From positions 1 through 64,000 of the forward strand of contig NZ_CALJHY010000014.1 in the NCBI RefSeq assembly GCF_937770335.1: 64,000 nt of DNA. The letters are read 5' to 3'. Under the pieces are notes generated by a model that made no database searches, was not told the origin of the DNA, and was given only the letters and a program-made list of their open reading frames with translations. Source of the stretch: an uncultured Glaciecola sp. (GTDB lineage: Bacteria; Pseudomonadota; Gammaproteobacteria; Enterobacterales; Alteromonadaceae). The position numbers were made by a program, and so were the translations under genes. Below are positions 48,071 through 58,481 of this stretch, piece after piece (within the stretch, counting starts at the first letter, position 1; each line of letters starts with the position of its first letter).

Positions 48071-48772
48071 ATGCGCCTTCGACAATAAAAAATCACCCTT
48101 TTAATATCTAATAGACCGTTATGGGCAGATTGCAGACCTAGCAATTTCCGGTAAATCAATCTCGTTTAAGCGAGTTTTGGTAATCCAACCTTGCTGAGTC
48201 GAAAGGCTGCTTTGCCCAAGAAAGCGGTCGTAGCGATTTTTTGTGGTTTAGTCCCCTTTGAGTGAACCAGTCATACGATTAATTTGTGGTGAAGATCGCC
48301 ATTACTGATTTAGAGAACAGTCGAAACATTAAGTAGAAATAATGAGTTTTCCAAGAGAGGATGTTCACACTAGCTTGCTATTCAATTTCATCAAAAGGAA
48401 AGAAGATACTGGCTAAATCATAAAACTGTGGCCAATATCACATGAGTACTACAAAGGCTGTGTTCAGGATCACAGCGAACATTCTTAGTGTTATTTATAG
48501 TGATTGTTGTCGATCTTCTGCGTATGGCCAAAAAACGATTGCTTCTGTTGAGTGAAAACATTCCAAGATCCCTTTGAGTACTGCTGCGAGATCAACACCT
48601 CTTATTTCTGAATCTAATAGAAGGCTTCTTCAAAGTCAGGATTGATCCTTGTATTGGTTTTAGCCCCTTGAGGATAGTGTAATTGGAAGTATAGAGTATG
48701 GATCACTTCTAGGCTGGATACATAAAATCAATAACATCATGGTGTACTAGCTAAGCTTAATTGGCAGAAATA

Positions 48773-48800
48773 AAAAAACACTGATTAATCAGTGTTTTTT
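48773..48800 (-). terminator. Rho-independent terminator of the island VOC gene
   Basis: A perfect 14-bp palindrome (centre between 48786 and 48787) ends on the minus strand in a T-run, 17 bp after the stop of the VOC gene. A + strand T-run is present too, so it may work both ways. Confidence 0.8.
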
Positions 48801-48816
48801 AAAGACTCAGTTACAT

Positions 48817-49200
48817 TTAAGCTTCTTTAAAGCAGTAAACCGCTAATTTGTTACCGTCAGGGTCGCGAGTATAGGCTGCATATGCATTTGGTGCCCAATC
48901 GCGAGTTCCGGGTGCGCCTTCATCTGGACATCCAGCACCCAAGGCCGCAGCATGAAAAGCGTCGATAGCAGCACGGTTAGGTGCTTCAAAACTGACCGTA
49001 ACGCCGTTGCCAATACTAGCTGGTTGACCGTTCGCTGGCTTTAAAACAAAAAATGATGGTGCGTCTACGCCCCAAATAGAGCCGTTTTCATCTAAATCGG
49101 CAATGCGTTTAAGGCCAAGCGTACTCAAAACATTATCGTAGAAGGCGCGTGATTTAGTTAAGTTGTTAGTACCGACAGTTACATGAGTAAAAATGCTCAT
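48817..49200 (-). CDS. VOC-family protein (glyoxalase/bleomycin-resistance-like)
   Basis: A 127-residue protein with the VOC beta-alpha-beta-beta-beta pattern: MSIFTHVTVGTNNLTKSRAFYDNVL and YAAYTRDPDGNKLAVYCF. A candidate metal ligand His6 is present, and a late glutamate is not obvious. Family members that sit next to glutathione-dependent formaldehyde genes are common, so a detoxification link is reasonable but unproven. It has its own terminator. Confidence 0.8.
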   Translation of the reverse strand: MSIFTHVTVGTNNLTKSRAFYDNVLSTLGLKRIADLDENGSIWGVDAPSFFVLKPANGQPASIGNGVTVSFEAPNRAAIDAFHAAALGAGCPDEGAPGTRDWAPNAYAAYTRDPDGNKLAVYCFKEA

Positions 49201-49477
49201 AATTGTTCTCCATTAATTAAGATTAAATATTCGATTATCAATGTATAGCGTTATTGCTAATGAGTGATTCGATGGGAAGTATCTTACATTTATTCCAAAT
49301 ATTGATAATCCCATGAAATGTAAAATAACTATTTCTGAGTGGTAACAATGTGATGAATAAATTGAAATATCTGGAAATGAAAGGGAAATTAAAAACGCCA
49401 TTGAAATGAGCGCTTATAAAGCTCCCCATTTCTGCTAGCAAACGACTCAGTTTTTTGCGGCTTGTCGCATCGAAAGG

Positions 49478-50347
49478 TTAGACTAATTGCTCAGCCAAAT
49501 AATCTACTAACAATCTTATTTTGGGTGATAGGTGGCGGTTATGGGGATATATCGCCCAAATACCCTCGTCAGGTTCGCGATAAGTATCAAGTAAGGTGAT
49601 CAGTTCTCCACTTAGCAGATGCTCTTGCACATAATAATCGGGTAATTGCACTATGCCCAAGCCTTTCAACGCTGCATCAACCAGCCCAAAACCACTGTTA
49701 TAGCGGAGTTTTCCCGTTACCCGAATGTTCTTTTCTTTGTCTGATTCCCTAAAATGCCAATAATCCAAGGTCCCCAGCAGGCAACTGTGTGAATTAAGCT
49801 CTGACAAGGAATGCGGTATACCATGTTTGTCCAAGTAAGCGGGTGATGCACACACATAGTTTGTGCGCTTTCCTAGTTTTTTCGCCATCATAGAAGAATC
49901 AATTAACTTACCAAGGCGAATGGCTAAATCATATCCACCCTCAACTAAGTCCACTTGTTGATTGCTTAAAAATGCAGTTACTTCTACGTCACTGTATTGC
50001 TGCATAAAATTATTCACCAGCGGCAATATTTGCTGTTCACCATAAGTTACTGGCGCGGACAGTTTGACTTTGCCTTGGGGTTTCGATTGCAAATTTGTAA
50101 TGGCTCTTTCGCCGGCCTCTAATCCATCCAGTACGCCGCGGCAGTGTTGATAAAAAACCCGACCTTCTTCAGTTAAAGATACCTTACGCGTAGTACGATA
50201 AAACAATTTCACATTGAGTCGTTTCTCTAATGCGCTTATCTGACGGCTTACCTGAGCAGTAGAAATAGCCATTTTTATTGCAGCCTGAGTAAAGCTTTCA
50301 TTCTCGGCGACGTAGACAAATTCGCTAATACCATCCCACTGCATCAT
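49478..50347 (-). CDS. LysR-type transcriptional regulator, probable regulator of the formaldehyde operon
   Basis: A 289-residue LTTR. The N-terminal winged HTH (about residues 5-63, ENESFTQAAIKMAISTAQVS) is followed by a linker helix and a periplasmic-binding-protein-like effector domain (about 90-285, including YDLAIRLGKL). It is divergent from the SMR-frmA-fghA genes across a 180-bp promoter region, the usual LysR arrangement. The start is 50347 or 50344. Direct control of formaldehyde detoxification is inferred from position. Confidence 0.88.
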   Translation of the reverse strand: MMQWDGISEFVYVAENESFTQAAIKMAISTAQVSRQISALEKRLNVKLFYRTTRKVSLTEEGRVFYQHCRGVLDGLEAGERAITNLQSKPQGKVKLSAPVTYGEQQILPLVNNFMQQYSDVEVTAFLSNQQVDLVEGGYDLAIRLGKLIDSSMMAKKLGKRTNYVCASPAYLDKHGIPHSLSELNSHSCLLGTLDYWHFRESDKEKNIRVTGKLRYNSGFGLVDAALKGLGIVQLPDYYVQEHLLSGELITLLDTYREPDEGIWAIYPHNRHLSPKIRLLVDYLAEQLV

Positions 50348-50526
50348 TGTTACCTATATGTAAAAGACATTTCACAAATTAGCATATTATCATTTATTTC
50401 GGAACAACTATAATACCTGCCATAACGTAAAGCTGCTGCGAACTAACAAGTGCTAAGTAAAGCCCTTCAGTCAACAAGTCGTTTACTTCATTACCAATAC
50501 GCTACGTAACAATATAGGAAGCAAAT

Positions 50527-50853
50527 ATGAGTTGGTTATTTCTGTTTTTAGGTGTTGCCGCTGAAGCCATGTCGCACGTTGCATTGAAAGAGACTGATGG
50601 TTTTTCCAAGCCACTGCCAAGTATTTTGGTACTGCTCGGACATTTAGCGGCCTTTATGTTTTTAGGGCAAGCCATGAAAGACATGCCGGTTGGAATAGTG
50701 CATGCCCTTTGGGCAGGACTCGCGATTATCACAGTAACCTTATTGTCTACCGTCATTTATCGTCAACACCTTGACTTAACCACATGGTTTGGCATGGCGT
50801 TTGTGGCAGTCGGTATTGCCATGATTAACCTGTCACAAGGTCATGCTCATTAG
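50527..50853 (+). CDS. Small multidrug resistance (SMR) family transporter
   Basis: A 108-residue inner-membrane protein with four transmembrane helices. The membrane-embedded glutamate of the SMR family is in GVAAEAMSHVALK (Glu13), and GIVHALWAGLAI matches the conserved helix 3 motif. Homodimeric drug or metabolite/proton antiporters have this size. It precedes frmA by about 60 bp and is likely cotranscribed. SMR genes in this position have been seen with formaldehyde operons; here the transported compound is unknown. Confidence 0.85.
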   Translation: MSWLFLFLGVAAEAMSHVALKETDGFSKPLPSILVLLGHLAAFMFLGQAMKDMPVGIVHALWAGLAIITVTLLSTVIYRQHLDLTTWFGMAFVAVGIAMINLSQGHAH

Positions 50854-50881
50854 CCCAACTGCAAACAACTTAATCATTTAA

Positions 50882-52042
<1,161 letters not shown>

Positions 52043-52052
52043 TAACCACTTT

Positions 52053-52083
52053 GCAGCCCAAAATCATTTTGATTTTGGGCTGC
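52053..52083 (+). other. Intercistronic hairpin between frmA and fghA
   Basis: A perfect 14-bp stem (52053-52066 and 52070-52083) with a 3-nt loop. The tail has few T residues, so read-through into fghA 17 bp later is expected. It may stabilise the frmA message. Confidence 0.6.
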
Positions 52084-52099
52084 TCTTTGAGGAATTCCA

Positions 52100-52939
52100 A
52101 TGACAATTGAAAATTTAAGTGCCAATAAAAGTTTTGGTGGCTGGCACAAGCAATATAGCCATCAATCCCTTACATTAAATTGCAGTATGCGGTTTGCTAT
52201 CTACTTACCTCCGCAAGTATCAAGTGGACAAAAAGTACCTGTGTTGTACTGGCTTTCGGGCTTAACCTGCACCGATGAAAACTTTATGCAAAAAGCCGGT
52301 GCCCTGCGCATCGCCGCCGAATTAGGGATCGCGATAGTAGCGCCAGATACTAGCCCTCGCGGTGAAACCGTTGCAGATGATGAAGGTTACGATTTAGGAC
52401 AAGGTGCGGGATTTTACGTGAATGCAAGTCAGTCACCCTGGGATCATCATTATCGGATGTATGACTATGTGGTTGATGAGCTACCTGCGTTGATTGAAGC
52501 GATGTTTCCGGTGTCAGATAGACGCGCAATTAGCGGTCATTCGATGGGCGGACATGGCGCATTGACCTTAGCGATGCTAAATCCCCAGCGTTACACATCT
52601 ATGTCGGCATTTAGTCCCATTTGTAATCCAATGACCGCTCCTTGGGGCAAAAAAGCCTTCACAGCCTATCTCGGTAAAGATAAAACGACTTGGAAAAAAC
52701 ATGATGCCAGTGAATTGATGCGACAAGCGACACAGTTCGTGCCGGCTAAAGTGGATCAGGGCGGCGCGGATGATTTTCTCGTTGAGCAGTTAAAGCCTGA
52801 AGATTTAGAAGCAGCAGCGAAAGTGAGTGCTTATCCATTGGAGTTGGCTATTCATGAGGGCTATGACCACAGCTACTACTTTATATCGAGTTTCATTGAA
52901 GAGCACCTGCGCTTTCATGCCATTCATCTGTACAAATAA
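52100..52939 (+). CDS. fghA: S-formylglutathione hydrolase
   Basis: A 279-residue esterase-D-family enzyme that hydrolyses S-formylglutathione to formate and glutathione. The nucleophile Ser148 is in GHSMGGHG; the oxyanion region [11 protein letters not shown] and the late [10 protein letters not shown] histidine complete the alpha/beta-hydrolase signature. TTGAGGAAT precedes the start. With frmA it forms the complete glutathione-dependent route. Confidence 0.95.
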   Translation: MTIENLSANKSFGGWHKQYSHQSLTLNCSMRFAIYLPPQVSSGQKVPVLYWLSGLTCTDENFMQKAGALRIAAELGIAIVAPDTSPRGETVADDEGYDLGQGAGFYVNASQSPWDHHYRMYDYVVDELPALIEAMFPVSDRRAISGHSMGGHGALTLAMLNPQRYTSMSAFSPICNPMTAPWGKKAFTAYLGKDKTTWKKHDASELMRQATQFVPAKVDQGGADDFLVEQLKPEDLEAAAKVSAYPLELAIHEGYDHSYYFISSFIEEHLRFHAIHLYK

Positions 52940-52978
52940 CCTATATCGCCCGCTTTAAAACCATAGTAGGAAGTAATA

Positions 52979-53905
52979 ATGATTGTTCGTGATAAACCTA
53001 ATGCATTTCAACTTTTTTTCATCTTACGTGGTTCTATTGTGCCGCTTATTTTTCCACAAATTCTTTTTGTCACACTGCTTGGAGCGGGAGTTGCCGCCAC
53101 ACAATACTATTTACCGGCAATATTTCCGAGCTTTACACTCGCGCCATTGCTGCTATTAGGGGTGGCATTGTCACTATTTCTTGGCTTTAGAAACAACGCA
53201 AGTTATGACCGTTGGTGGGAAGCCCGTAAACAATGGGGACAACTCATTGTCGATTCCTGCAGTTTATCCCGCCAGGTGATTTCACATATTGATGGGCAAG
53301 CTACAGACGGCGTTGGCGTACAAAAGCGGATTATATATATAACCATTGCTTTTAATCATGCGCTAAGACACCAACTTCGACAATCAGATCCCTGGGCAGA
53401 TATTGAAAAGTACCTTGAAGCTGATGACATCCAAAAATTACGCCAATCGCAGAATTTACCGGATGCGCTACTGCGCTTGATGGGACGCAAATTGGGAAGC
53501 TGTCGCCATAAAAAACTTCTTTCCGATTTTTTGATACAGAGTCTTGATGAACACATAACTTCCATGGCAGGCGTCCAAGCGGCATGTGAGCGTATTCAAA
53601 ACACCCCTGTGCCTTTTGCTTATACGTTACTTGTTCAGCGTACTGCATACCTCTACTGCTTTATATTATCTTTTGGCATCGTAGCCTCACAGGGATTATT
53701 AACCCCGTTATTTTGTGCCATTGTTGCATATGCGTTTTTTGGATTAGATGCATTGAGTGAAGAGTTGGAGGAACCATTTGGACGTTCAGCTAACAATTTA
53801 GCGTTAAGCGCTATGACGCGCTCTGTTGAGATAAATTTATTAGAGAGCTTGGGTGAAACAGACTTGCCCGAAATAATTGAACCGAAAAAACACCGAATTG
53901 AATAA
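52979..53905 (+). CDS. Bestrophin-family (UPF0187) ion channel protein
   Basis: A 308-residue membrane protein. The N-terminal FILRGSIVPLIFPQILFVT and the FRNNASYDRWWEARKQWG segment, with ELEEPFG near the C-terminus, match bacterial bestrophins, which form pentameric anion or cation channels. It starts 39 bp after fghA with an AGGAAG site, so it may be in the same transcript. A role in ion balance next to formate production is only speculative. Confidence 0.88.
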   Translation: MIVRDKPNAFQLFFILRGSIVPLIFPQILFVTLLGAGVAATQYYLPAIFPSFTLAPLLLLGVALSLFLGFRNNASYDRWWEARKQWGQLIVDSCSLSRQVISHIDGQATDGVGVQKRIIYITIAFNHALRHQLRQSDPWADIEKYLEADDIQKLRQSQNLPDALLRLMGRKLGSCRHKKLLSDFLIQSLDEHITSMAGVQAACERIQNTPVPFAYTLLVQRTAYLYCFILSFGIVASQGLLTPLFCAIVAYAFFGLDALSEELEEPFGRSANNLALSAMTRSVEINLLESLGETDLPEIIEPKKHRIE

Positions 53906-53962
53906 TATCTAAATAACAAATTTAGTTGTGACTTAATAAAATTTAACAATGAGTAAAAAAAC

Positions 53963-54439
53963 ATGAAAAAAATTGAAAACGAACCTCTCATTAATCGTTT
54001 AGGTAATGCTGTCCATTATGCCGTTCGAGTTCTTGCTGTCATGATGACATTGGTTATTTTATGGGGCGTAATTGATGTCGGACTGACTCTTTATAAAGAA
54101 ATTACTACCGTGCCCTATGGTCTATTAAGCATAAATGACATCTTGGCTATTTTTGGCGCATTTCTGGCCGTATTAATTGCGATCGAAATATTTCAAAATA
54201 TTACGATTTATCTAAAAGAAGAAGTTATCCATGTGCAGATCGTCGTTGCAACGGCATTAATGGCCATATCCCGAAAAATTATTGTTCTGGACTTCGAAAA
54301 AGTGACTTCATAATATGTATTTGCATCCGCGGCAGTGATTCTCGCTTTGGGGATCTCCTATTGGCTAATTGTTATAAAAACAGGTAGCTCTGTTATCTCA
54401 ATACCTAAACAAAGTATTAACGAACATATCGTTAAATAG
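53963..54439 (+). pseudogene. PsiE-like membrane protein gene interrupted by an in-frame stop
   Basis: The frame opens with 116 residues containing two to three membrane segments and ends in ISRKIIVLDFEKVTS, a PsiE-type (phosphate-starvation-inducible family) motif. A TAA at 54311-54313 follows. The same frame then continues without interruption for 41 more codons with a further hydrophobic segment (YVFASAAVILALGISYWLIV) to a TAG at 54437-54439, which is where a normal family member would end. The simplest reading is a single nonsense mutation. Read-through or a sequencing error are alternatives. Confidence 0.65.
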
Positions 54440-54472
54440 GTCTATTATATCCGTATTAATTAGGAGTAAATC

Positions 54473-54739
54473 ATGGCAGGTGGATGGGCAAAAGATGGGG
54501 CTGTACAAGATCAAATTGATGCTAACGTAGAAGATGCAGTAGCAAGGTCGCGCAGCCAATTATCTACAGGTAATAGTTTAACTCATTGTGAAGAATGTGA
54601 AGTCAAAATTCCAGAAGCTCGCCGTAAGGTTGTCCAAGGAGTACGTTTCTGTGTCACATGTCAGACAAAGTTCGACGATGAGCAGTTATCACAAGCTGGC
54701 TATAATCGTCGGGGTAGCAAAGATAGTCAATTGAGGTAA
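54473..54739 (+). CDS. DksA/TraR-type C4 zinc-finger protein (YbiI-like)
   Basis: An 88-residue protein with the zinc finger CEECEVKIPEARRKVVQGVRFCVTCQ (cysteines at 43, 46, 64 and 67, the C4 spacing of TraR/DksA). It lacks the long coiled coil of full DksA, as in YbiI and TraR-like short forms, which can modulate RNA polymerase. The start has an AGGAG site. No operon partner is evident. Confidence 0.82.
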   Translation: MAGGWAKDGAVQDQIDANVEDAVARSRSQLSTGNSLTHCEECEVKIPEARRKVVQGVRFCVTCQTKFDDEQLSQAGYNRRGSKDSQLR

Positions 54740-55338
54740 GTTAATCGCTTCTGGCTCAAATGACCTTAACAGTAAGAAACATTACTTTTCACTTACATTA
54801 CTACTTAAGAGCTCGTTTAGCCGTTCTTGACTTCAATAAAACGGGCACTACATTTAGTATTGTCGTTTGGCTAATTCAACTGCGATCTGGAAAATTGGGC
54901 TAAATCTCAAAAGTACCAATTTTATTTTTTAAGTCATTGTTAAAGAAATACGCTGTAACCAAAATTCAGTTCAAGTAAAGTTCAATCCATATCTAGCAGG
55001 GCTAGTTTCTATTTCGAGCCAATTAGAATTGAAATGCCTGGCAGTCAGATTACGTTCGTAGTTTTACAATGGTTTAAAATTTGACTGACGGCTGAACCCT
55101 CATATTTTAAGGTTGATTGATGACAATCTTTGACCGTCTCCTACCTTCTATAACGCTCGACTGTCCGGTTTTAGGCTCAGAGCTGCCTGTCACTTTGGCT
55201 CACCTCGGCAAGCGCTGATAACACAAAATTCTCACTCAATTTTGAACGGCGTGCGGCCCCTTTTGCCGTGGTCCTGTCCTAGAAAAAAAGGCGATTCAGG
55301 CGTTTTAAAGCGTTAACCATTTTTCGCGCATAGTTAAT
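54740..55338. other. 600-bp region without genes inside the island
   Basis: Higher GC in its second half (about 55120-55290) than its neighbours, with no open frame carrying a start and ribosome binding site. It may be decayed DNA of different origin. I cannot identify the source. Confidence 0.4.
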
Positions 55339-56022
55339 CTATGTCTCTGATTTTTTATGTGAAAGCGCAGTAATAAACGACTCTGGGAATGGCCTTGCGT
55401 TCAACTCTCTAGCGCGCTTTACCTTAACCCAAGCTTCTGAATATTTACCTTGCTCAAATAATGAGAAGGCCCATCGACGCCATGAATTAGCATACATTGG
55501 ATCTAGCTCCGTGCTTGCAGCAAAGTTCTCATTTGCGAGGGAAAAATAACGGTTTTTTTCTGTCGCTGTTTGAGCTAACGCAGTATAGGCTGTGCCTGTA
55601 TCAGCGAGCAGTGCCACTTCCTGAAAAGGGTCATCAATTAGGCCTTTAGCCATACTCAGAAACTCAATGGCTTCAGCTGTTTTTCCTTGCTCTAGCGATA
55701 CGCGTGCAAATCCCCAATATGGTTGATAATTGTCGGGATCAATCAGCCATGACTGATTGTAGCGTCGCATTGCTAAATCAATATTGCCTTGGGCCATAAA
55801 CTTTTCTGCTTGTGCCCACCAAATTTTACTAGCCTCTTTTCTATCAGGAATTTTACTGGCAACTTTCTTTATGAAGTCCTCGTCAGCTTTCTTTAATGCT
55901 GGAAGTCGGGCAGCTTCTGGCTGCCCATACATTGGAATATTGTCGATTCGTACTCCGTCGGGAGACGCACATGCAGTTACCAGTATTACTAAAAGAAAAT
56001 ATATGAATGTTCTACTGAGCAT
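55339..56022 (-). CDS. TPR-repeat lipoprotein
   Basis: A 227-residue lipoprotein with the lipobox LVTACAS (Cys18). The mature part is helical and made of TPR-like units, for example AQGNIDLAMRRYNQSWLIDP then ALAQTATEKNRYFSLANENFAASTELDP. Such proteins act as envelope scaffolds. Function here is unknown. It lies alone on the minus strand of the island. Confidence 0.7.
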   Translation of the reverse strand: MLSRTFIYFLLVILVTACASPDGVRIDNIPMYGQPEAARLPALKKADEDFIKKVASKIPDRKEASKIWWAQAEKFMAQGNIDLAMRRYNQSWLIDPDNYQPYWGFARVSLEQGKTAEAIEFLSMAKGLIDDPFQEVALLADTGTAYTALAQTATEKNRYFSLANENFAASTELDPMYANSWRRWAFSLFEQGKYSEAWVKVKRARELNARPFPESFITALSHKKSET

Positions 56023-56569
56023 AAATACCCTCTAGGTGGTTAACAACTTATTATGAAGACTTCATAACAACGGGATACTGTCATTTTATAAACTCTTCAT
56101 ACTTTATCATTTTCAGTACATTACCAACCTATTGATAATAATTGCCACCACTTTTTATACGATTACTATAACAACATAGTGGCAACAGGGTCCAAAACCG
56201 TTCTAAACATGAGGATTAGCTGGCCTAACTGCTTATCTTTAAGCTTATTGAATGTAGATAACTTAAAAGGGGAATTCAAAGAATGTCCGCTTTTATGCTT
56301 ACGGGGCTTATTTTGATGTCAAAAGGTTCTCAAAACTCCACATGTTAAATTCTTTTCCAAATCCCTCCAATAATATTCTGCGACTGTCTGCAATTGCCGT
56401 ATTCAAGCCCGTTATGATTTGACAAAATATACAATATGATGATCTTACCTAATCAGGCAAAAAAGGGCAGTTTGCAGACTGTAAGGATTTTTTTGCACTA
56501 CGACGGCTTACAGCGATCAGTTGTCATTGGGGATATTCGGTTTCTGATAGGGCTACGCTCTATAGCAGA
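56023..56569. other. Region without a supported gene between the lipoprotein and the attC-like site
   Basis: AT-rich, no start with a convincing ribosome binding site. A TTGCCAC / GTGGCAA inverted repeat flanks about 56137-56185. A 60-residue frame at 56436-56618 overlaps the attC-like site and is not credible. Confidence 0.4.
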
Positions 56570-56660
56570 CATTAACGCCTCAATAACCGGCAGCGTTGTG
56601 GCGAAGCCACGCTTCTAGCTGACCGGCGCCGAAGGCGCGTAGTTAATTGGCTTGTTATAC
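56570..56660 (-). repeat. attC-like site (integron cassette recombination site)
   Basis: On the minus strand a 91-bp imperfect palindrome begins GTATAACAAGCC (8 bp after the stop of the upstream gene) and ends GAGGCGTTAATG. The two ends pair with extrahelical bases (TAAC, GCC, AAT and AAC blocks), and the middle has two small hairpins with CTTCG loops. This is the layout and the typical length of integron attC sites, including the invariant AAC and GTT triplets. No integron integrase gene is visible, so this would be a lone cassette. Confidence 0.62.
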
Positions 56661-56668
56661 GTTGCTCG

Positions 56669-57526
56669 CTATTTCAGCCATATTGTGTAATCAAGCTTTC
56701 CTAGATAATTTGAAATGTTTGCAATAGCGATAGCCTGGCCAACACTTGTTAATTCGACTCTAAAAAGATTTTCAGAATTGAACTGGTCTAAAACACTTCC
56801 ATATGACGGTGCTTGTTGAGCGATGGCATCTTTAAAACTTGTACCTTCGGGTGGAGCAAGATACTTATAGGTCTCTTTTCCGAGCGCCTCGTATATGTCG
56901 CCGCCAACCAATTTGTTTATTGATGCGGCGCCAGCATATTGAATGTGTTGCCATTGAGACTGGGATAGTTCATAGCCGGGTCTACAAAATATTAGCGCTT
57001 GCCGGCCAAATGGTTCTAGCCCTCCTATATTTGGGAGGTTTTGAACTGCAACCGATTTCACAAAATGTACGAATGACAAAAGACCTATTTGCGAACGAGT
57101 CAATCGTGGCACTACCTGTACCGCCTCAGAAAGAACAATGTCTTTGTAGTCATTTGTATTTCTAGCTACTCTTTCAGAAATTAGCGTAGAAAGAATTTCT
57201 GGGTTTGCAGCGTGGCCTTTACGTGCACTCGCCTGCACAGCATCGTTTATTGAAGCTTGTACATCTGGCTCTCGAAATTTTTCTAGAACGATTGAGGCAG
57301 CATCTTTAGCGATGCGGTTCTCAAGCAAGTCTGCGAAGGTCTTCACATGCTGTTCTGCGGTGATTCTGGCATCTTCACGCAGTTGTGGGAAATTGTCACG
57401 CAAGACTAAGACACATATCTCTTTGACCTCAGCAACAGAGAGCCCATGATAGTTCACATCGCGACCCGCCTGAATCGCGGTTGATCCACCATCGGCTTGC
57501 TGATCTTGTTTTTTATCACCGATCAT
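56669..57526 (-). CDS. Conserved hypothetical protein, LPO_1073/Vpar_1526-like; second gene of a two-gene cassette
   Basis: A 285-residue soluble protein. The N-terminus has a disordered stretch with GGSTAIQAGRDVNYHGLSV (about residues 12-30). The remainder is largely alpha-helical (for example DARITAEQHVKTFADLLENRI) with a C-terminal domain containing GRQALIFCRPGYELSQSQW. The IQAGRDV-type motif recurs in many proteins of conflict or defence systems, and this family is, as I recall it, uncharacterised. The start overlaps the stop of the first gene in a TGATG, so they are coupled. An attC-like site follows 8 bp after the stop. Confidence 0.6.
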   Translation of the reverse strand: MIGDKKQDQQADGGSTAIQAGRDVNYHGLSVAEVKEICVLVLRDNFPQLREDARITAEQHVKTFADLLENRIAKDAASIVLEKFREPDVQASINDAVQASARKGHAANPEILSTLISERVARNTNDYKDIVLSEAVQVVPRLTRSQIGLLSFVHFVKSVAVQNLPNIGGLEPFGRQALIFCRPGYELSQSQWQHIQYAGAASINKLVGGDIYEALGKETYKYLAPPEGTSFKDAIAQQAPSYGSVLDQFNSENLFRVELTSVGQAIAIANISNYLGKLDYTIWLK

Positions 57527-57765
57527 CAATCTTCACCTTTCTTGCTAACATGGACATCACGGCCAGCTTGAATACCTTGACTCCCACCTGAAATATTTTG
57601 AGTCTGGCTAGATTCTTCTGGCTTTTTCTTTATCAATAGAGATCCAAAAAATGCCGCCAAAGCAGCCGCAGTAGCTACGCCTGAATCAAAGCCAGGTGAT
57701 AATACAAGCCAAGTGCATGCCAATATAAAGGCCAGAAAAGCTATTAGTTTCACTATGAATATCAT
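57526..57765 (-). CDS. Small membrane protein with the same IQAGRDV motif; first gene of the cassette
   Basis: A 79-residue protein: two hydrophobic segments (about residues 3-22 and 27-45) and a soluble tail with QNISGGSQGIQAGRDVHVSK. The same motif, Ile-Gln-Ala-Gly-Arg-Asp-Val, occurs near the start of the partner protein. A GAGG site precedes the start, and GTGTTATACG, like the end of an att site, lies 11-20 bp upstream. The partner is translationally coupled. Together they look like a membrane component plus a soluble effector or regulator. Function unknown. Confidence 0.55.
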   Translation of the reverse strand: MIFIVKLIAFLAFILACTWLVLSPGFDSGVATAAALAAFFGSLLIKKKPEESSQTQNISGGSQGIQAGRDVHVSKKGED

Positions 57766-58208
57766 GCTACCTCTTCGTATAACACTTATTATCGAGCATT
57801 TCGTGTATGCAATTACCCGATTTGATTTTAATCGCCATGAGTTTTAGCCCTTACCTTCTGATTTAATTGAGTATTTTTTACTCTGTTCACCACAAATTTA
57901 CTTCATCCACAAAAAGTAAAAGGAGACCTGATTTTAACTCGACTTTTATGCTTCTTATTAAATAGGATGTGAAGAATATTTTCAATAGCTAAATTTTGAC
58001 TCTGCAAGCTGATGTGCTTTACTCAGATTTTTGTTCAATACTTCCATTTGAATATCGTTTAGTGTCATTAGTGCTGCTCTTTTTTTGAGCAAACACAACA
58101 GCAGTGAACAGTAAGAAGATAATCTATTTTGTGATGGTTTCTAAGTAAATTTTGCGGAGTGTCTAATTTACTCTACTTTAGATATCTATGCCGAACATAT
58201 CATCAGTT
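57766..58208. other. 443-bp region without genes inside the island
   Basis: AT-rich, no supported frame. It carries the upstream region of the two-gene cassette. Confidence 0.4.
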
Positions 58209-58481
58209 TTATGTTTTCGATAGATTTTTTGATGTAGCTTCTTCCTCATCAATAAGCCCTTTATTCTCCGCATCAAAACTAGAAATAGAATTGAGTGGAG
58301 GTAAAGCAAATTTTGATAACTTGCAAACTGCATCAACTCTTTCTGATGGGGTCAGTTGTTCTAGTAATGATGGTAAGTTACAAAGTTCTGCATTGATAAC
58401 GTTAACCAAAATTTGACGAGTTTGAAAGGTTAACTTATTTGGTGTTCCTTTCTGGCGTCCACCTGTCTTTTCACCTCTCAT
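58209..58481 (-). CDS. Small hypothetical protein with a GGRQKGTPNK motif
   Basis: A 90-residue protein starting at an ATG after GGTGAC (an ATG at 58493 is an alternative). The N-terminal MRGEKTGGRQKGTPNKLT resembles the basic start of DUF5681-type small proteins of mobile elements. A short helical region and an acidic tail follow. A nucleic-acid-related role is possible, but no function can be given. Confidence 0.5.
   Translation of the reverse strand: MRGEKTGGRQKGTPNKLTFQTRQILVNVINAELCNLPSLLEQLTPSERVDAVCKLSKFALPPLNSISSFDAENKGLIDEEEATSKNLSKT

Larger units (their letters stand above)
47815..48816. other. 1-kb region without genes inside the island
   Basis: Contains the terminator of the replication operon and that of the VOC gene, but no open frame with a ribosome binding site or recognisable product. 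It marks the border between the P4-like core and the cargo. I see no attachment-site copy, transposon end or RNA gene. Confidence 0.5.

Noticed and set aside
47815..48816. A second island boundary inside the element
   Set aside because: I looked for a further copy of the tRNA-Phe 3' end and for transposon ends and saw none.
49213..49441. Minus-strand frames of 62 and 67 codons between the VOC and LysR genes
   Set aside because: AT-rich chance frames in overlapping phases without ribosome binding sites or domain character.
56436..56618. 60-codon plus-strand frame
   Set aside because: It overlaps the attC-like site, lacks a ribosome binding site and has no recognisable domain.
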